From NCBI GenBank assembly GCA_950097015.1, contig CATNEN010000014.1, positions 62,001-126,000 on the forward strand: a DNA stretch of 64,000 nucleotides, read 5' to 3'. Below the pieces are notes generated by a model. The model saw only the letters and a program-made list of their open reading frames with translations, was not told the origin of the DNA and searched no databases. Positions 21,103 through 32,742 of this stretch are shown here, piece by piece (position 1 is the first letter of the stretch; each line of letters begins with the position of its first letter). The stretch comes from Macrostomum hystrix (lineage: Eukaryota; Platyhelminthes; Macrostomidae). The position numbers and the translations under genes are program-made.

Positions 21103-22900
21103 ATGGAGTCTAACTTTAGCTCCAGCACGTCCCAGGACCCTGCTGAAACGCTAACCCCGGTCAGCGACACAGATCCTCAGGACCAGCGCCAGGTGTCAGG
21201 AAGACACCAGAGCGGCTGGATCTAAGAGCAAAAGCTCCCCTGCCACGCAGGCCCGCAGCTTCGCCCGCTTCCAGGAATTCTGGCGGCACAAACAGAAAGC
21301 ACGGTTGGCTGCGAAATCCGCGCCAACCACCGCCTCTGAGGAGGGGGCCGGCAACTCTGCGAACATCGCGGAGGAACCGGCACCCACCAAGGAGGCGGAC
21401 TCCTCGCATCGTCCGGGAAACCCGGAAACGCAGAAAAGTGCCGCCCAGGCTTCTGGGGCGTCCGGTTCCTCTCGTGGCGGAACCTCTCACAGTCGTCCGG
21501 AAACTCCGACGACTGCTGGGGGGCCCGTTGCGGGAGGCGCTAGCCAAACCACAAAGCCAAAGCGCACTTACGCTGCTATGGCAAAGAGGCAACCGGCCTT
21601 GGTTATCCGAGGTCAGGAGACGCCCCTCTCGACAGCGCAACTCGACCAGATTTGGCGCAGATTGGATTCCCATCTGGTCATACTGGCACTGAGCGGCACT
21701 GTGCTGCACGTCCTGAAGACCGACATCCAGGACCAATAATAATAAATAATAATACTTGTAATTGCAGGAGGGCTGCGGGCAATGGCACATCATTTAGTGA
21801 CACTAGACCCGCAACCAGCGAGGAGGAAATTCTACCCATTTCGCTGACTCCTGAGCAGACACGCACACAGATACTGTACGCAGGCATACGCTCACACAGG
21901 TGCGTACATCTGCCTGGAGGTTGGCCCACAAGGGCGTAAATTGCACGACAAGCCCTCAAGCCTTCTCTCCGCGGCTGCGCCCCAAATAAATGTGGCCTCG
22001 CCGTGGAATCAAACTTAGGGACCGTGGTGCGAGAGGCAAACGCGTTAACCGCTCTGCCACCGACCCCATCCAGGACCAAGCCCTCATTGTCCAGCCTGCC
22101 GACAACCAGTCCGGACAGCAACTCGTCGTGATCTAGAGATCGAAGGCAACCTGTTTATCTACAGGGAGGACGAGCGCCCCAGACACACCGTCATCGTGTT
22201 TGGATCCCAGCTCGCAGCGCCATCACGAACGCCGGAGAACTGCGCCGCCTGCTGTTGGCAATCCACCCGGATCTTCCAGCTAACGGTGTCGTGGTTCATG
22301 AAACCATCACCAGACCTGGTGGAGATGGTTTCACGGCCATTCTAGGACTGTCGGACAGCTGGATGCTCCGCTGCCCAGACATGTCCTACATCAGTGCAGG
22401 TCTTACGAATTCGGATCTTCAGCTTCGAGTCCGACGCCACTCGCCCGCCGCCCGCCGGAAAAGCGGAAATGGACGAATCAGAGCTCTGCCGGGCCCCTGC
22501 GCCCTGGAACACAGACTCCTGACCGTCACGACCACTCCGAGGATGCGGACCCTATCAGGGGCAAAGCCGCGAGAGCCGCAGCGACAGGCGGACGTGGTAA
22601 GGGCCGGAAACCCGCCCGCAGCACCATCCGCACTGGCCTGACTCAGCGCACCAAACAGCTGCCGGACCCCAACAGAGGACGCCACCGCAGCACCCCCCGG
22701 CCCAATGTCTCATCGGACCCCCCGGCGGAAAACCGGGCTGAGGATACGGACGCCGCTATTGCGGCAGCCCCGGCCTCGGCTCTGGATCCGATTCAGGAGG
22801 AACCGATGGAGCTCGGGCAAAAACCCCGGCGAGGACGAGGAATCTCTCCTGAACAACTCGCCGTAGGTCAGCAGGCAGCCGCACGGACCGCCCTTCTGGG
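21103..22900 (+). pseudogene. L1 ORF1 (gag-like), split by a SINE
   Basis: It starts MESNFSSSTSQDPAETLTPV, hits an early stop/frameshift near 21225, then reads KSKSSPATQARSFARFQEFW and a Ser/Thr/Pro/Ala-rich stretch to LKTDIQDQ. The SINE interrupts at 21737. The frame resumes at 22080 with ALIVQPADNQSGQQLVV. The conserved C-terminal part LPANGVVVHETITRPGGDGF then TAILGLSDSW corresponds to LPTAGLIVHRTILRPDGTGF in the minus-strand copy. I see no CCHC knuckles. The product should be an RNA-binding chaperone, judged from position only. Confidence 0.65.
21737..22066 (-). mobile_element. tRNA-derived SINE, copy A
   Basis: The minus strand opens GGGGTCGGTGGCAGAGCGG (A box), then has AAGTTTGATTCC (B box), a body shared with two other copies, and a terminal CTGCAATTACAAG plus ATT-rich tail. 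It is bounded by a perfect 13-bp target duplication, CATCCAGGACCAA, at 21724-21736 and 22067-22079. It interrupts L1 ORF1. Confidence 0.93.
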
Positions 22901-25900
22901 GTGAGCTTCCTGCAGCTAAACCTGCACCACTGCATCGCGGACTCGACCAACCTGGTGCATGTGGTGGATTTTGTAAAACCGGGCATCATCCTCCTCCAGG
23001 AGCCCTGGACAAAGAAAGGTAAGATTCCGAACATTCCTGCAGGTTTTGACTGTTTTTTCATGCCCCAAAACCCCAGGGCTAAGAAAGGTAAGATTCCGAA
23101 CATTCCTGCAGGTTTTGACTGTTTTTTCAAGCCCCAAAACCCCAGGGCTGCTGTGTTCGCGACTACCGATCTCAAAGCTTGGCATAGACCAGACCTCTCT
23201 GACAAAGACCTCTGTGTTATTCAAATCAACCACATTCTCCCGAACCGCACCGTCATCATCGCCTCTATCTACATTCCTGGTGACGGTCCTGCGGTTCCGC
23301 TCAGTCTCACTTCCCTCGTGGACTACTGCTCAGAACGTGACTTTGAGCTGCTGGTGGCGGGCGACATTAACGCCCACCACACCCACTGGGGCAGTATTAA
23401 TTTCATCTGCAGAGGCAAGGATCTACATGCCTACATCTGCATGCACCACCAAGATTGAGTTCTGCAACTCGGGTGGCACACCCACCTACGACAATGGGCG
23501 ATGGACGGAGGTGCTTGACGCCACCCTCGCCTGATCGCCTGATCCCTCTGATCAGGGACTGGCAGGTGTGGGACGAAGAAGAATCTCTGTCTGACCATCG
23601 CTTCATTCGCTTCCGGTTGCAAAGCTCTTACTCCAAGCATGGTATTCTGTGGAAAAGGAACGCCCGGAATACTGACTGGACGGCCTTTGCGGAATCCGTG
23701 AAGCGCCAGAGCAATCATTTAGAATCCATCGTTCCTGCCACCTGTCAAGAAGGTAGATCTAGCTGATCTACTCAGTACGACCATCCTGACAGCTCATGAA
23801 ACCTCTTGCCCCCTTAAAGCATACAAAGGCAAAAATACCGCTCCCTGGTGGAACCCAGCGCTTGGAACCCTCCGTTGCAAGGCAAAATCCCTCCAGCGGA
23901 TTGCGCGGAAAAGCAAGGACCCAGCTGACCTGACCGCTTACCAGGATGCGATTCGCGACTTTAAGCGTGACACCAGGAAAGCGAAGTCCGAAAAGTGGCG
24001 CCAATACTGCGCCGAGCTTCAGGGCGCCCGCCCAACCTCTCGCGTTGTAAAAGCGCTCACTCTTGACAAAATATCGAAGCTCTCAGTGATCAAAAGACCG
24101 GACGGCCGGCTTGCTGAGAATCCTGGCGAATCGCTGGACATCATGCTCGCCAGCGCTTTCCCCCCGACCGCGCCGCTTCAGGACCCCCCGGACCACACTC
24201 CGGGTGGACACATCCTTGCGACCACCATTATCACTAGAGAACGGACAGCTCGCGCTGCTAATTCCTTCTCACCTTTTATGTCGCCTTGACCTGACAACAT
24301 TTACCCTGTCTTCCTACATGAAGCGGTGAAAAATGACAGGTTCCTCGGCCTCCTCTGCAACCTGTTCAAGGCCTTTATCACCATCGGGTACGTACCCAGG
24401 TCTTGGCAGGAAGCCACCATCGTCTTCATCCCCAAACCTGGGAAGGGAGACTACCATTCCGCCAAAGTCTTCCGCCCCATCAGCTTAACATCTTTCTTTC
24501 TTAAGCTGCTTGAAAGGCTAGTTCTTTGGCGCCGCCTTCACGTTGAGCTGAGGAACTCCCCGCTCTCCGCCAACCAGCACACCTTTCGTTCCGGACGCTC
24601 TATCGAAAGTGCTCTGCATGTCATTGTCGACAAGCTAGAGCGCGCCGTGCTTGGCACCGGTTTCGCTCTCTCGCTTTTCGGAGCCTTTAGGCGAGCCCTG
24701 GAGCGCCGGGCTGCGCACGAGCACCTCACCCGCTGGATCATGTATATGATCTCTCACCGAACTGCCACCTCGCACCTGCTTGGCCACTCCCGTTCTGTGA
24801 AAGTCCAGAAGGGAGGCCCGCAGGGTGGCGTTCTTAGTCCGATCCTTTGGAACTTTGTCATGGACGAGCTGCTCTGCAGCCCTGACCCGGACCCGCTCCA
24901 AAAAATCGGCTATGCTGACGACGTCACCGCCACTGTGGCCGGACCGTTTCCGGACCGTCTCCGGACCGGTCCTTAGAGACCTTTTGCAAGCTTTCATCCA
25001 CCGTGCCGAGCGCTGGGCTCATAGCTGCGGCCTCAAACTCTCTGAGTCCATGACCATCGCCATTATGTTCACCAGCAAACGAAACTGGAGGATTGAGCAT
25101 CTTCTTCTCTATGACAAACCCATCGCCATGGAGAAGCAAACTAGATGCTTAGGTGTCATCCTCGACCACAGGCTGAGCTGGACACCTCACGTCAAATTCA
25201 AAACTCGCAAAGCTCTCGCGACGCTCGCGCAGATCCACAGAGCCTTCGGTGCTACCTGGGGCCTCACACCCCGCCGTCTCTGGTGGATTTACACTACCAT
25301 TGTAAGAACTTTTTAGATATTTTTATCAAAGGGGAAGCGATGAAGACGGCTCGTCGTCTTCTGGACGCGGGTGTCTCCATCCGGAAGCAACTTGCCTTCA
25401 GCAAGCGGAACCTCCCCATGGCGACCTCAGCCTACGGGACCTGGACGCAGCAGGAGGTCTCAAAATTCTCTCAGACGGAATTCCGCCCATGCTGTGCCCA
25501 CCGCTAAAATTCAAAACCAGCATTCCGCCTCGCCAGGAAGTACGTGACCACGGCCAACCCCGTGAAATTCACTGCTTCACCGACGGTTCGCAAATCAACT
25601 CGGTCTCTGGTTTCGGCTACTGCATTATGTCCGGAGGGAAAACTGTGGCGACCTTCTCCCAGCACACCGGCATAAACTCTACCGTTTTCCATAACGAAGT
25701 TCTCGCCATCAGCTCCTGCACCACGGAGCTTATCAACCAAAATGTCCACGGAGCAGAAATCTTCCTCCACTCGGACAGCCAGGCGGCGATCCATGCCCTT
25801 GGACGCGCGCACACCTGCTCGCGCACAGTCCTTCGCTGCGTCGCGCAACTCAACCGCTTTGGGACCCACAACAAGGTGTCCCTAAGGTGGATTCCAGGGC

Positions 25901-26565
25901 ACTCTGGCCACCCTGGTAACGAATTTGCCGACAGCCTCGCCAAGGCCGGTTCGACGGGTTCGCTTTTTGGCCCCGTGCCTGCGGTCTGCACCCCTACCGC
26001 CGTCGTCAACACTCGGATTAACCAGTGGGTGGCCTCAAAGCACAAGGACAGATGGATCAATACCGCCGATTATCGGCAGTCTCGCGCTGCTGTCCCTTGT
26101 CCCTCCACTGCCCTTCGCAAACCCTTGCTTGGACTTAACCGCAGGGACATCAGGGCAGTTACCATGGCCCTCTGTGGCCATGACTGTTTCGCCAGGTACC
26201 GCTTCCTGCAAGGCAAAATCCGCAGTGAGGAGTGCCCCTTCTGCCTCTCCTATGTTGAGGATGCAGAACATTTTATTTGCGACTGCCCCGCCTTCACTCA
26301 GGACAGGTTGACCTATCTCGGCCCAAACCCGGATCTCCCCGACGTTTTCAGGCCTGAGAACATCTGCCAGCTCGTCCGTTACCCAAGGGCCACCGGGCGA
26401 GCAACTCTCCACCTCCTCTCCCGGAGGAGGACCGCGCTGCGGACGCCGGCAACACCGGATCCCCCTGCGCGACACCGCAGCTTTAGTTGCCTGTGGTCGC
26501 CAGGGGCTAGCGGCATGGGCGGCAACGCCTCCCCGCTGCATCCGAAGGATGCCCCCTGCAGCTAA
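22901..26565 (+). pseudogene. L1 ORF2: endonuclease, RT, RNase H, zinc motif (broken)
   Basis: The APE-type endonuclease opens FLQLNLHHCIADSTNLV, with the catalytic Glu in ILLQEPW, then LLVAGDINAHHTHWG and LSDHRFIRF. The RT includes YPVFLHEAVKN, FRPISLTSFFLKLLERLVLW, GPQGGVLSPILWNFVMDELL and YADDVTA, but ALSLFGAFRRALE shows that the motif with the first catalytic Asp (LDIEGAF...) is deleted. RNase H at 25570-25950 has [18 protein letters not shown] and NEFADSLA. The end has a CPFC...H...C motif. A 69-bp in-frame duplication lies in the endonuclease (23013-23150). A second deletion lies near 25310, between the RT thumb and RNase H. At least four frameshifts were followed. Confidence 0.85.
23013..23150 (+). 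repeat. 69-bp tandem duplication in the L1 endonuclease
   Basis: Two copies beginning AAGAAAGGTAAGATTCCGAA, differing at one base (TTCATGCC versus TTCAAGCC). It adds 23 residues in frame. Confidence 0.9.
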
Positions 26566-26689
26566 GTCAAGTAAGTCAAAGTAAGACACCTAAAACAGCA
26601 CTTTATAGCGACCGGCTACTTGGTGATTTGGAATGTCTTTTTGGCTGGCCAAAGACTTGGTCACCATCAGGTTCCTGCTGAAGATTCGG

Positions 26690-27192
26690 CCTGGGCCTGA
26701 GACAGTGCGGTGTCGAACGTCAGCTTCCGCTCAGACAGCAGCCTCCGCTGGATGCTGTCGTTATTGATGCCTAGCACCAACCTGTCCGTTGGTGGCTCTC
26801 AACCTGTCCTGGCTGGTGCCAAAGTTGCAGTCCCTGGCCAGTCTGCGCTGGTCGGCAGGGAAGTCAAGTCAGGAATTGCCTCGCCGGCACGGCGACTCCG
26901 AGTGTAGAAGCGGAAGCGCAGAACGATTTCGGGTGGCTCGGGGTCAAAGTGATTCTTTAGCGTTTTGCAGATGTCTGCATAGCTGCTTGCAGCCGGAGTA
27001 CCAGGAGCTAGCAGGCTGGTTATTAGCTCGTAAGTCTTCTTGCCGCAGACGCTGAGGAGTGCGGCACGTTTTTTCTCATCTTTGTCGTTGTCGTATGTCG
27101 TTGGCCTCAAAAAACTGCTACAGTCTTTCCTGGTACTGCTGCCATTCTTCTATCCCCTCTTCAAAGGGTTCATTAAAGCCAACTACGCTCAT
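26690..27192 (-). pseudogene. Ty3/gypsy gag fragment, inverted relative to the adjoining pol
   Basis: The minus strand from the ATG at 27192 reads MSVVGFNEPFEEGIEEWQQY then QFFEANDI. One frame over it gives DKDEKKRAALLSVCGKKTYE, LLAPGTPAASSYADICKTL and HFDPEPPEIVLRFRF. It ends INNDSIQRRLLSERKLTFDT with a stop near 26690. This is the capsid region of a gypsy gag, with one stop (in QERL*QFF) and one or two frameshifts. The pol piece beside it runs the other way. Confidence 0.8.
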
Positions 27193-27607
27193 GTCTAGTA
27201 GCCACTTCAAAGACCTTTCTGTGTACGGCAGCGGCTGAATCATGAAACCCGAATACAATGATTTTGCGTCCAAGCAGGCTAGGTAATGTGTGATGTGTGA
27301 AAAGCACTAACAATGACTGCAAAACGGAAGCAACCAAGCTGCTTGGAAAGATGAGTCTATAAAAATAGTACAGCACCAGGCTTTCGTCCAATTGAATTTG
27401 GAATTTAAAATGGTCTTTTTCGAGTAGACAGTTTAGTCTGAGCGGATAACCCATGGGTCAGCTGAGGGGACAGCGTGGAGGGATTCCTGCACCCGAAGGC
27501 ACAGGTCTCCTTCCTGCCAAGCTTGCTCAAAAAGCGACTGCAGGTGTGAGGCATCGCAGACCTTAGCCTTAGATCTGGATCGTGGGCCTGGACTGACTCA
27601 TACCTCA

Positions 27608-30475
27608 CAGGCGTTGTGTCCCGCTGGTGCGACCTGTTTTAACTGTCTCTCACAGCGGCATGTAGCCGCTAAGTGTCCCTTCGTTGTCAAAAAATGCTTC
27701 AATTGCTCAAGGCTGGGCCACGCGGCTACTGCTTGCAAGTCGCTGGCTGTCACAAATCGTCGTGGCGATCAGGCCGTCAGGGAGGTCGAGCTGGAAGAGG
27801 AAAAGACGCTTTCACAGTACATATTGGCCGAACGGGAAAGGAAGATTCCGCCGATCAAGACAACAGTGCTTATAGAAGGCACGCCGGTTCGCATGGAGAT
27901 CGACACCGGCGCGTCGGTCTCACTCATTTCGTCGGACACCTTCCGCTAAGAGCTTGTGAGGGCGGCCCAAGCAACGCCCACCTGTGCACGTATTCAGAAG
28001 AGCCAGTTCCGCTGCTCGGCAGAATCATTGTCCAAGTGTGGGCGGTGGGATTGGCCAAGGAGCTTCCGCTGCTTGTCGTCAACGGCTCAGGTTCGAACCT
28101 GATCGGCTGTGACTGGCTCGTCGACCTTCCGCTGGACTGGCGCAGCATCAAGCAGGTGACCAAGGACGGTGAGCACCCGAGAATCCGCGCCCTGCTCGAC
28201 CACTACGCCGATGCTTTTTAGCCTAGACTCGGTAAGTACAATGGGCCACCTGTTCGGCTGCACTTGAAAGACGGAGCCCGGCCTCGATTTTTCAAAGCGC
28301 GCACCGTCCCCTTTGCTCTTAAAGCCAAGGTGGAGGCCCAGCTCGACAAATAAATCGAGTAGGGCGTGCTCGTGCCTGTGAACAGCTCCGACAACGCATC
28401 GCCGATCGTGCCGGTCCTTCAGTCCGACAACAACATCGAGCCTGACAAGTACCCGCTGCCACGCATTGACGAGCTTTTTGCCAAGCTGGCCGGCGGCCAA
28501 AGGTTCACCAAGCTCGGCTTGTTGTACGCCTACTCCCAGATGCCACTCGACGAAGCAGCCATCCATCAATATCTCCAAGGGACTGCTACGGTATACCCGG
28601 CTGCCGTTCGGCGTCGCTTCAGCTGCCGGCATCTTCCAGCGGTATATGGACAGCCTGCTGCAGTCCATCCCGGATGTCGCCTGTCGCTACCTAGAGCTTG
28701 TGCCACAGCGACTGCAACAGAGTGGCCTGCGCTGCGGCCTCGGCAAGTGCAACTTCATTCAGGAGAGCGTCTGCTAGCTAGGCTACAGGATAGACGCCGC
28801 AGGCTTCCGTCCGCTTCAGGACAAGGTGCGTGCGATCGAGGTCGCTCCACCACCGCAGAATGTGAGACAGCTCCGCAGCTTCCTCGGCATGGTAAACTAT
28901 TATGGCAAGTTCATGCCGAACTTGCCTGCCGATCTGGCATCGCTGCACCGCCTACTAGACCAGAGCGCCGAGTGGCGTTGGGGCGCCCTGCAAGAAGTCT
29001 ACATTCAACAAGTGCAAGAAGTTCCTCAGTAAGGTGCCGGTCCTGGCGTATTTTGACGACTACAAGCCATTGGTCCTGGAATGCGACGCCACGACGTACG
29101 GCATCGGCGCTGTCATCAGCCACCGGATGTTAACGGCATCGACCAGCCGATCGCTTTCGCTTCGCGCTCACTGCAAGACACCGAAATTCACGCTCGTCAG
29201 CGGCCACAAGCTGCTGGGAATGCTGCACGAAGACAAGCCGATTCCTTCGATGGCATCGGGCAGGATCCAGCGTTGGGCGCTCCTCCTGTCCGCCTACAGT
29301 TACACAATGGAGCACCCGTCCGGCCGATTGCTGCTCGCCGGACGCTCGTCATGGACATACTGTAATGAAGTCAGTGTGGCTTGCAGAGAGAAAATATTTT
29401 TAGAGCAGGCCTGGCCTAGCTCTCTCTATAAATACAAGTTTATTTTCCAGCCTGACCAGGCTTACCAATCAGCCGCTACCTCTGGGCGTGCACGCGCTCC
29501 AGAGTACGCACAGCGCGAGTACATTCCGGGAGAGAGAGAGAAAAATAGTACCCTCAATCCCCCACTCTGCACTGAAAGCGAAACGCAGTCACCACATGCT
29601 GGACGAAGGACCGGTCACAGCTGGAGACATTCGAGTCTGGACCCGGACTGACCCAGTCCTATCCAGAGAGCAGCAATTAACCGAATCCGTCTGCTGGCCG
29701 GAGCGGACGAGCCCTGAACTACAGGCAAGATTCGTTCCCGACGCGACCAGCTCAGCGTGCAGGACGGCTGTCTGCTCTGGGGCACTCGAGTCGTGGTGCC
29801 GCACGCCGGCCGGTCTGCGTTGCTACAGTGTCTGCACCAAGGACACCAGGGTGCGTCTAGAATGACGCACCCAGCTACGAGTGGAGTGACTGCGCGGACT
29901 GTCTAAAGCTGCAGAAGTCACCGGCACGGGTTCTGCTGCCCCCGTGGGCGTGGCCGGACAGGCCGTGGTCGCGCCTCCATATTGATTATGCACGCCCAGT
30001 CGAGGGCAAGATGCTGCTAATGGTCGTCGATGCCCACTCCAAGTGGATGGACGTGCACGTAGTGACGTCCACAACTTCGGCTGCGACGATCCAGATCCTG
30101 AGGCAGAGCTTCAGCACTTATGGGCTGCAGATGTAAGCGGCTGCGGTCCCTCGACTGCGGCGGGATCTTCCGGCGAGGGTGGCTCCCCAGCAAGCGATGC
30201 AGAAACAGCAGCACGAAGCCAACGCCTGTGATCGCCACATCGAGGTCGGCGATGCTGTGGTGGCGAGCGATTTCCCAACCGATGGCAGATGGAAGCCGGC
30301 CGTGTTGACTGCCAGCTCCGGAGCGGCGTCTTTCTCGTGTCAGTTCGACGACGGCTGACATGATCAGCGCCACATCGATCAGCTGTACAAACCGCTGCCA
30401 ACCGCGCCAGCCGCTGCGGCCCTGGAGTCGGAAGCCGAGCCGGTCGGGGAACCGTTTGGCTATTGAATCCTGCAT
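27608..30475 (+). pseudogene. Ty3/gypsy pol remnant (zinc knuckles, protease, RT, RNase H, integrase)
   Basis: Two zinc knuckles (CFNCLSQRHVAAKC, CFNCSRLGHAATAC) lead to the protease motif MEIDTGASVSLIS. The RT reads DKYPLPRIDELFAKLAGGQR, then YTRLPFGVASAAGIFQRYMD. The stretch with the catalytic YLDD is deleted: VACRYL runs straight into ELVPQRLQQSGLRCGLGKC. RNase H (VLECDATTYGIGAV) and integrase (LHIDYARPVEGKMLLMVVDA) follow. The integrase is cut before its second Asp and resumes at the C-terminal VGDAVVAS...DQLYKPL. A foreign block of about 230 bp sits at 29361-29590. Multiple stops; dead. Confidence 0.85.
29361..29590 (+). mobile_element. Possible solo LTR inside the gypsy pol
   Basis: The block starts TGTAATGAAGTCAGTG. 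It has a TATA-like CTATAAATACAAG near 29430 and interrupts the pol reading between RNase H and integrase. No clear target duplication, so LTR identity is tentative. Confidence 0.35.
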
Positions 30476-30486
30476 GCTGCATCTTG

Positions 30487-30520
30487 CTGCCGCCGCCGCC
30501 GCCGCCGCCGCCGCGGCTGC
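30487..30520. repeat. (GCC)n microsatellite
   Basis: A run of about eight to nine GCC units at the right end of the gypsy remnant. Confidence 0.9.
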
Positions 30521-30828
30521 TGTTGAATCCGGATCTTCTCTGCCAGCTTGCCATCGACGTTAAGGGCAGATTTGAGGGCGGCAGAGCTATTGTTGCAGCT
30601 AAGGGAGCGGATGACTCTCCAGGTTTTTTGAGGTCAGGGGACGTCTCAAGTTCACTGAGGAACTCAGCCCAGTAACAACGCTCCTTGGCTTCGCAGGAGA
30701 GGCAGCAGGCTTCCTGGCGATCTATTCCTTGCGCATTGGGGAGACAGCATGGCGCAGCCGATTGCGGCACGCAGCGTCGGGTTGCTATTTTGTTTCGTGA
30801 CGGTTTTCCCAAATGACTTCCTACACGA

Positions 30829-31115
30829 CTTGCTGTTGCTGTTGTTGTTGTTGTTGTGTACGGACTAGGCTCCAAACCCAGCAGCCACCCCGCGAGGCCC
30901 AGCCTCCCAGAGGAAGAAGGACCCACGAGGCCGCCGCCAGGTGGAGCCCCAACCACCGCCCCCTGGAGAGGAGCGGTGACCGAGTCCCGGTACTCTTAGC
31001 CGCCCGGTGGGAGCCGGGCGTTGCCTCCCCTCCGCGACGAAGACGCGGTGCCGGATAGGAGCCACGGCAAAGCCGTGGGCCGAGCGTAAAGCCCGACGGG
31101 TGCTGTTACTGTTGC
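30829..31115 (-). other. GC-rich fragment ending in (CAA)n, likely a LINE 3' end
   Basis: On the minus strand a GC-rich block of about 250 bp runs into an (ACA)n/(GCA)n simple tail (plus strand TTGCTGTTG then TTGTTGTTG at 30829-30857). An abrupt GC-rich block with a short microsatellite tail is the usual look of a 5'-truncated non-LTR insertion. No coding match was recognised. Confidence 0.35.
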
Positions 31116-31119
31116 CGCA

Positions 31120-32254
31120 GCTGACCAACGCGAGATTACTAATCTTTTGAAATGGTTGATTGTTCGTTGACTCAACTTGTAGGTATGATTACAACCCAGG
31201 GTGTCTATTATCCTAGCAGGCGTGTTCATTGTCATGCCCTAAATGATGATTCTCTTGCCGCTGCGGGTCCTTCGGATCCTCCAGGTGGCGCACTCTAACG
31301 TCTGCTTAAAGTAGCCAATTAAACATTTTAACAATTGGCGGGAATGAATAATAAATTGACGAAATTCCAACATGAGTTAAAACGGCCCTAGATCCACATT
31401 CAAGGACAACGTCACTGCGTAAAATTTCAAAATCATTTTGCTACTTTTTTAACACTATGTCAGCGGAGATACCAGCAAAGCTGCTGAGGCAACGGGGGGT
31501 AACCAAAAATAGGCGCGGGAGGCTAGTGGTTAAAGCCTTGGTCTGGTCATTTATCTTGCTTAGACACAAGCGCCAAAACCAAGCAATGTTGAATACTCGA
31601 ATGTTGAAGGCAAAAAATATGCATTATTTATTTATTTTTTTATTTTCAAGTCATTCTTGATTATTTTGAAAACTCTAAATCGCATTCGCTTCAAAGAAGG
31701 AAAAGCAATTTGTTTTAAAAACGAACTTTAACTTTTGAAGCATGTACGTTAAAACCGACTTGGACCTAAATATCCTCTTTCTGGCATCGCAAAACTGGTA
31801 TTACAATACAAGCACGTCAGAATGTGCTTTTTGTATACGAGCGTATTCTCGGATGTCAAAAAACTGAACTTCACTTAACGGCCGGATTAACTAGCTCCGC
31901 ATGAAATCGCAGACTTGATCGATTGTTACAGCAATTTGAGATTAACGAGCTCGTATACGATTTGAAGCATATATCATTGGTAGTAGCAGCTATTTGACAT
32001 CAATTGACTATGACCAGACAGACCAGATTACTTATTAGCTGACTTAGTGCGTCGCTGGCGATCCAGACAGTTTCTGAAAGGAAATTTAATTCCAATGATT
32101 ATATTAAACTCGTTCTAGCATATTATAAGCTCGAATAAACCTTCGCTTCACTCGCTTCCACGTGGCTTCTGCTGGGTTCAAAAAGAATCCATGGGGATTT
32201 AATTAGGCTTAAGAGCGTCCTTTCTGACTCGCACATGCTAAATTGTTAACTTAC
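31120..32254. other. AT-rich non-coding, probably intronic
   Basis: Apart from the tRNA-like fragment, I see nothing. It lies downstream (minus strand) of the orphan exon's donor and so is probably its intron. Confidence 0.45.
31512..31574 (+). other. tRNA-like fragment
   Basis: The A box GGCTAGTGGTTAAAGCC forms a perfect four-pair D arm (GGCT/AGCC). The segment is closed by GGCGC/GCGCC complementary ends. No B box is visible. Probably a tRNA-derived remnant. Confidence 0.3.
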
Positions 32255-32742
32255 TTCTCCCAAAGCTCCTTTGGCCAGTTGACAAAGTAGGAGAATTCGA
32301 AGGCAGGCGAAATGCTCTGACTGAACCGCAGCTCCATAACCTCTCGACGTACATGTAGTAGCTCTGTGTGTTCATGCCTACCCATGTTTGACCGCTCAGT
32401 TCGAGACCGTCGCGCGCGCTGGGAATTCGCAGTACTTTGGCAGCCATTGGTAGACCTCCTCCCACCGTCTTCCCATCTGCCAGTTATTTCAGCTGTATCG
32501 TTGACAGAAAGGCCATCGGTCTGCAAAGCTAGACTGCTGTGATATGTTTTCGCATTCGAATTCGTTAAGCATGGCCCAGTCGTACTCTCAAAACGTTTCG
32601 AACCAAGTGGCTTGATATTATAGTGAGATAGCTGCTCAGATTTATCAAGCTCATTATGGGCCTCACTCTCTGCATCTTGAGCAGAAGCTTGAACACTTAA
32701 AGTTGAGGAACCCTCGAGCTCGGCCCTGTGTCTCCTGCGGCT
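32255..32742 (-). CDS. Orphan host exon of an unidentified gene
   Basis: The minus strand is open for about 162 codons between an ATTTTAG acceptor (near 32743) and a GAGAA|GTAAGT donor (32255/32254). The peptide begins polar and Ser/Glu-rich (RRRHRAELEGSSTLSVQASA). In the middle it has a basic stretch (SQRARRSRTERSN). It ends with a compact hydrophobic segment (SQSISPAFEFSYFVNWPKEL then WE) that looks structured and conserved. No transposon motif is present. I do not recognise the family. Upstream and downstream exons were not found. Confidence 0.5.

Larger units (their letters stand above)
20601..26586 (+). mobile_element. LINE family L1, near-complete copy (plus strand)
   Basis: Order: GC-rich 5' leader with repeats, ORF1 from 21103, ORF2 from 22901 (endonuclease, RT, RNase H, zinc motif), then the tail GCTAAGTCAAGTAAGTCAAA at 26561-26580. 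Domain content places it among RNase H-bearing elements near the I/R1/Jockey groups. The 5' boundary is approximate. Numerous frameshifts and two internal deletions make it inactive. Confidence 0.8.

Noticed and set aside
30111-30956. 281-codon minus-strand frame with a Gly run
   Set aside because: It crosses the (GCC)n microsatellite and is antisense to the gypsy integrase end; composition-driven.
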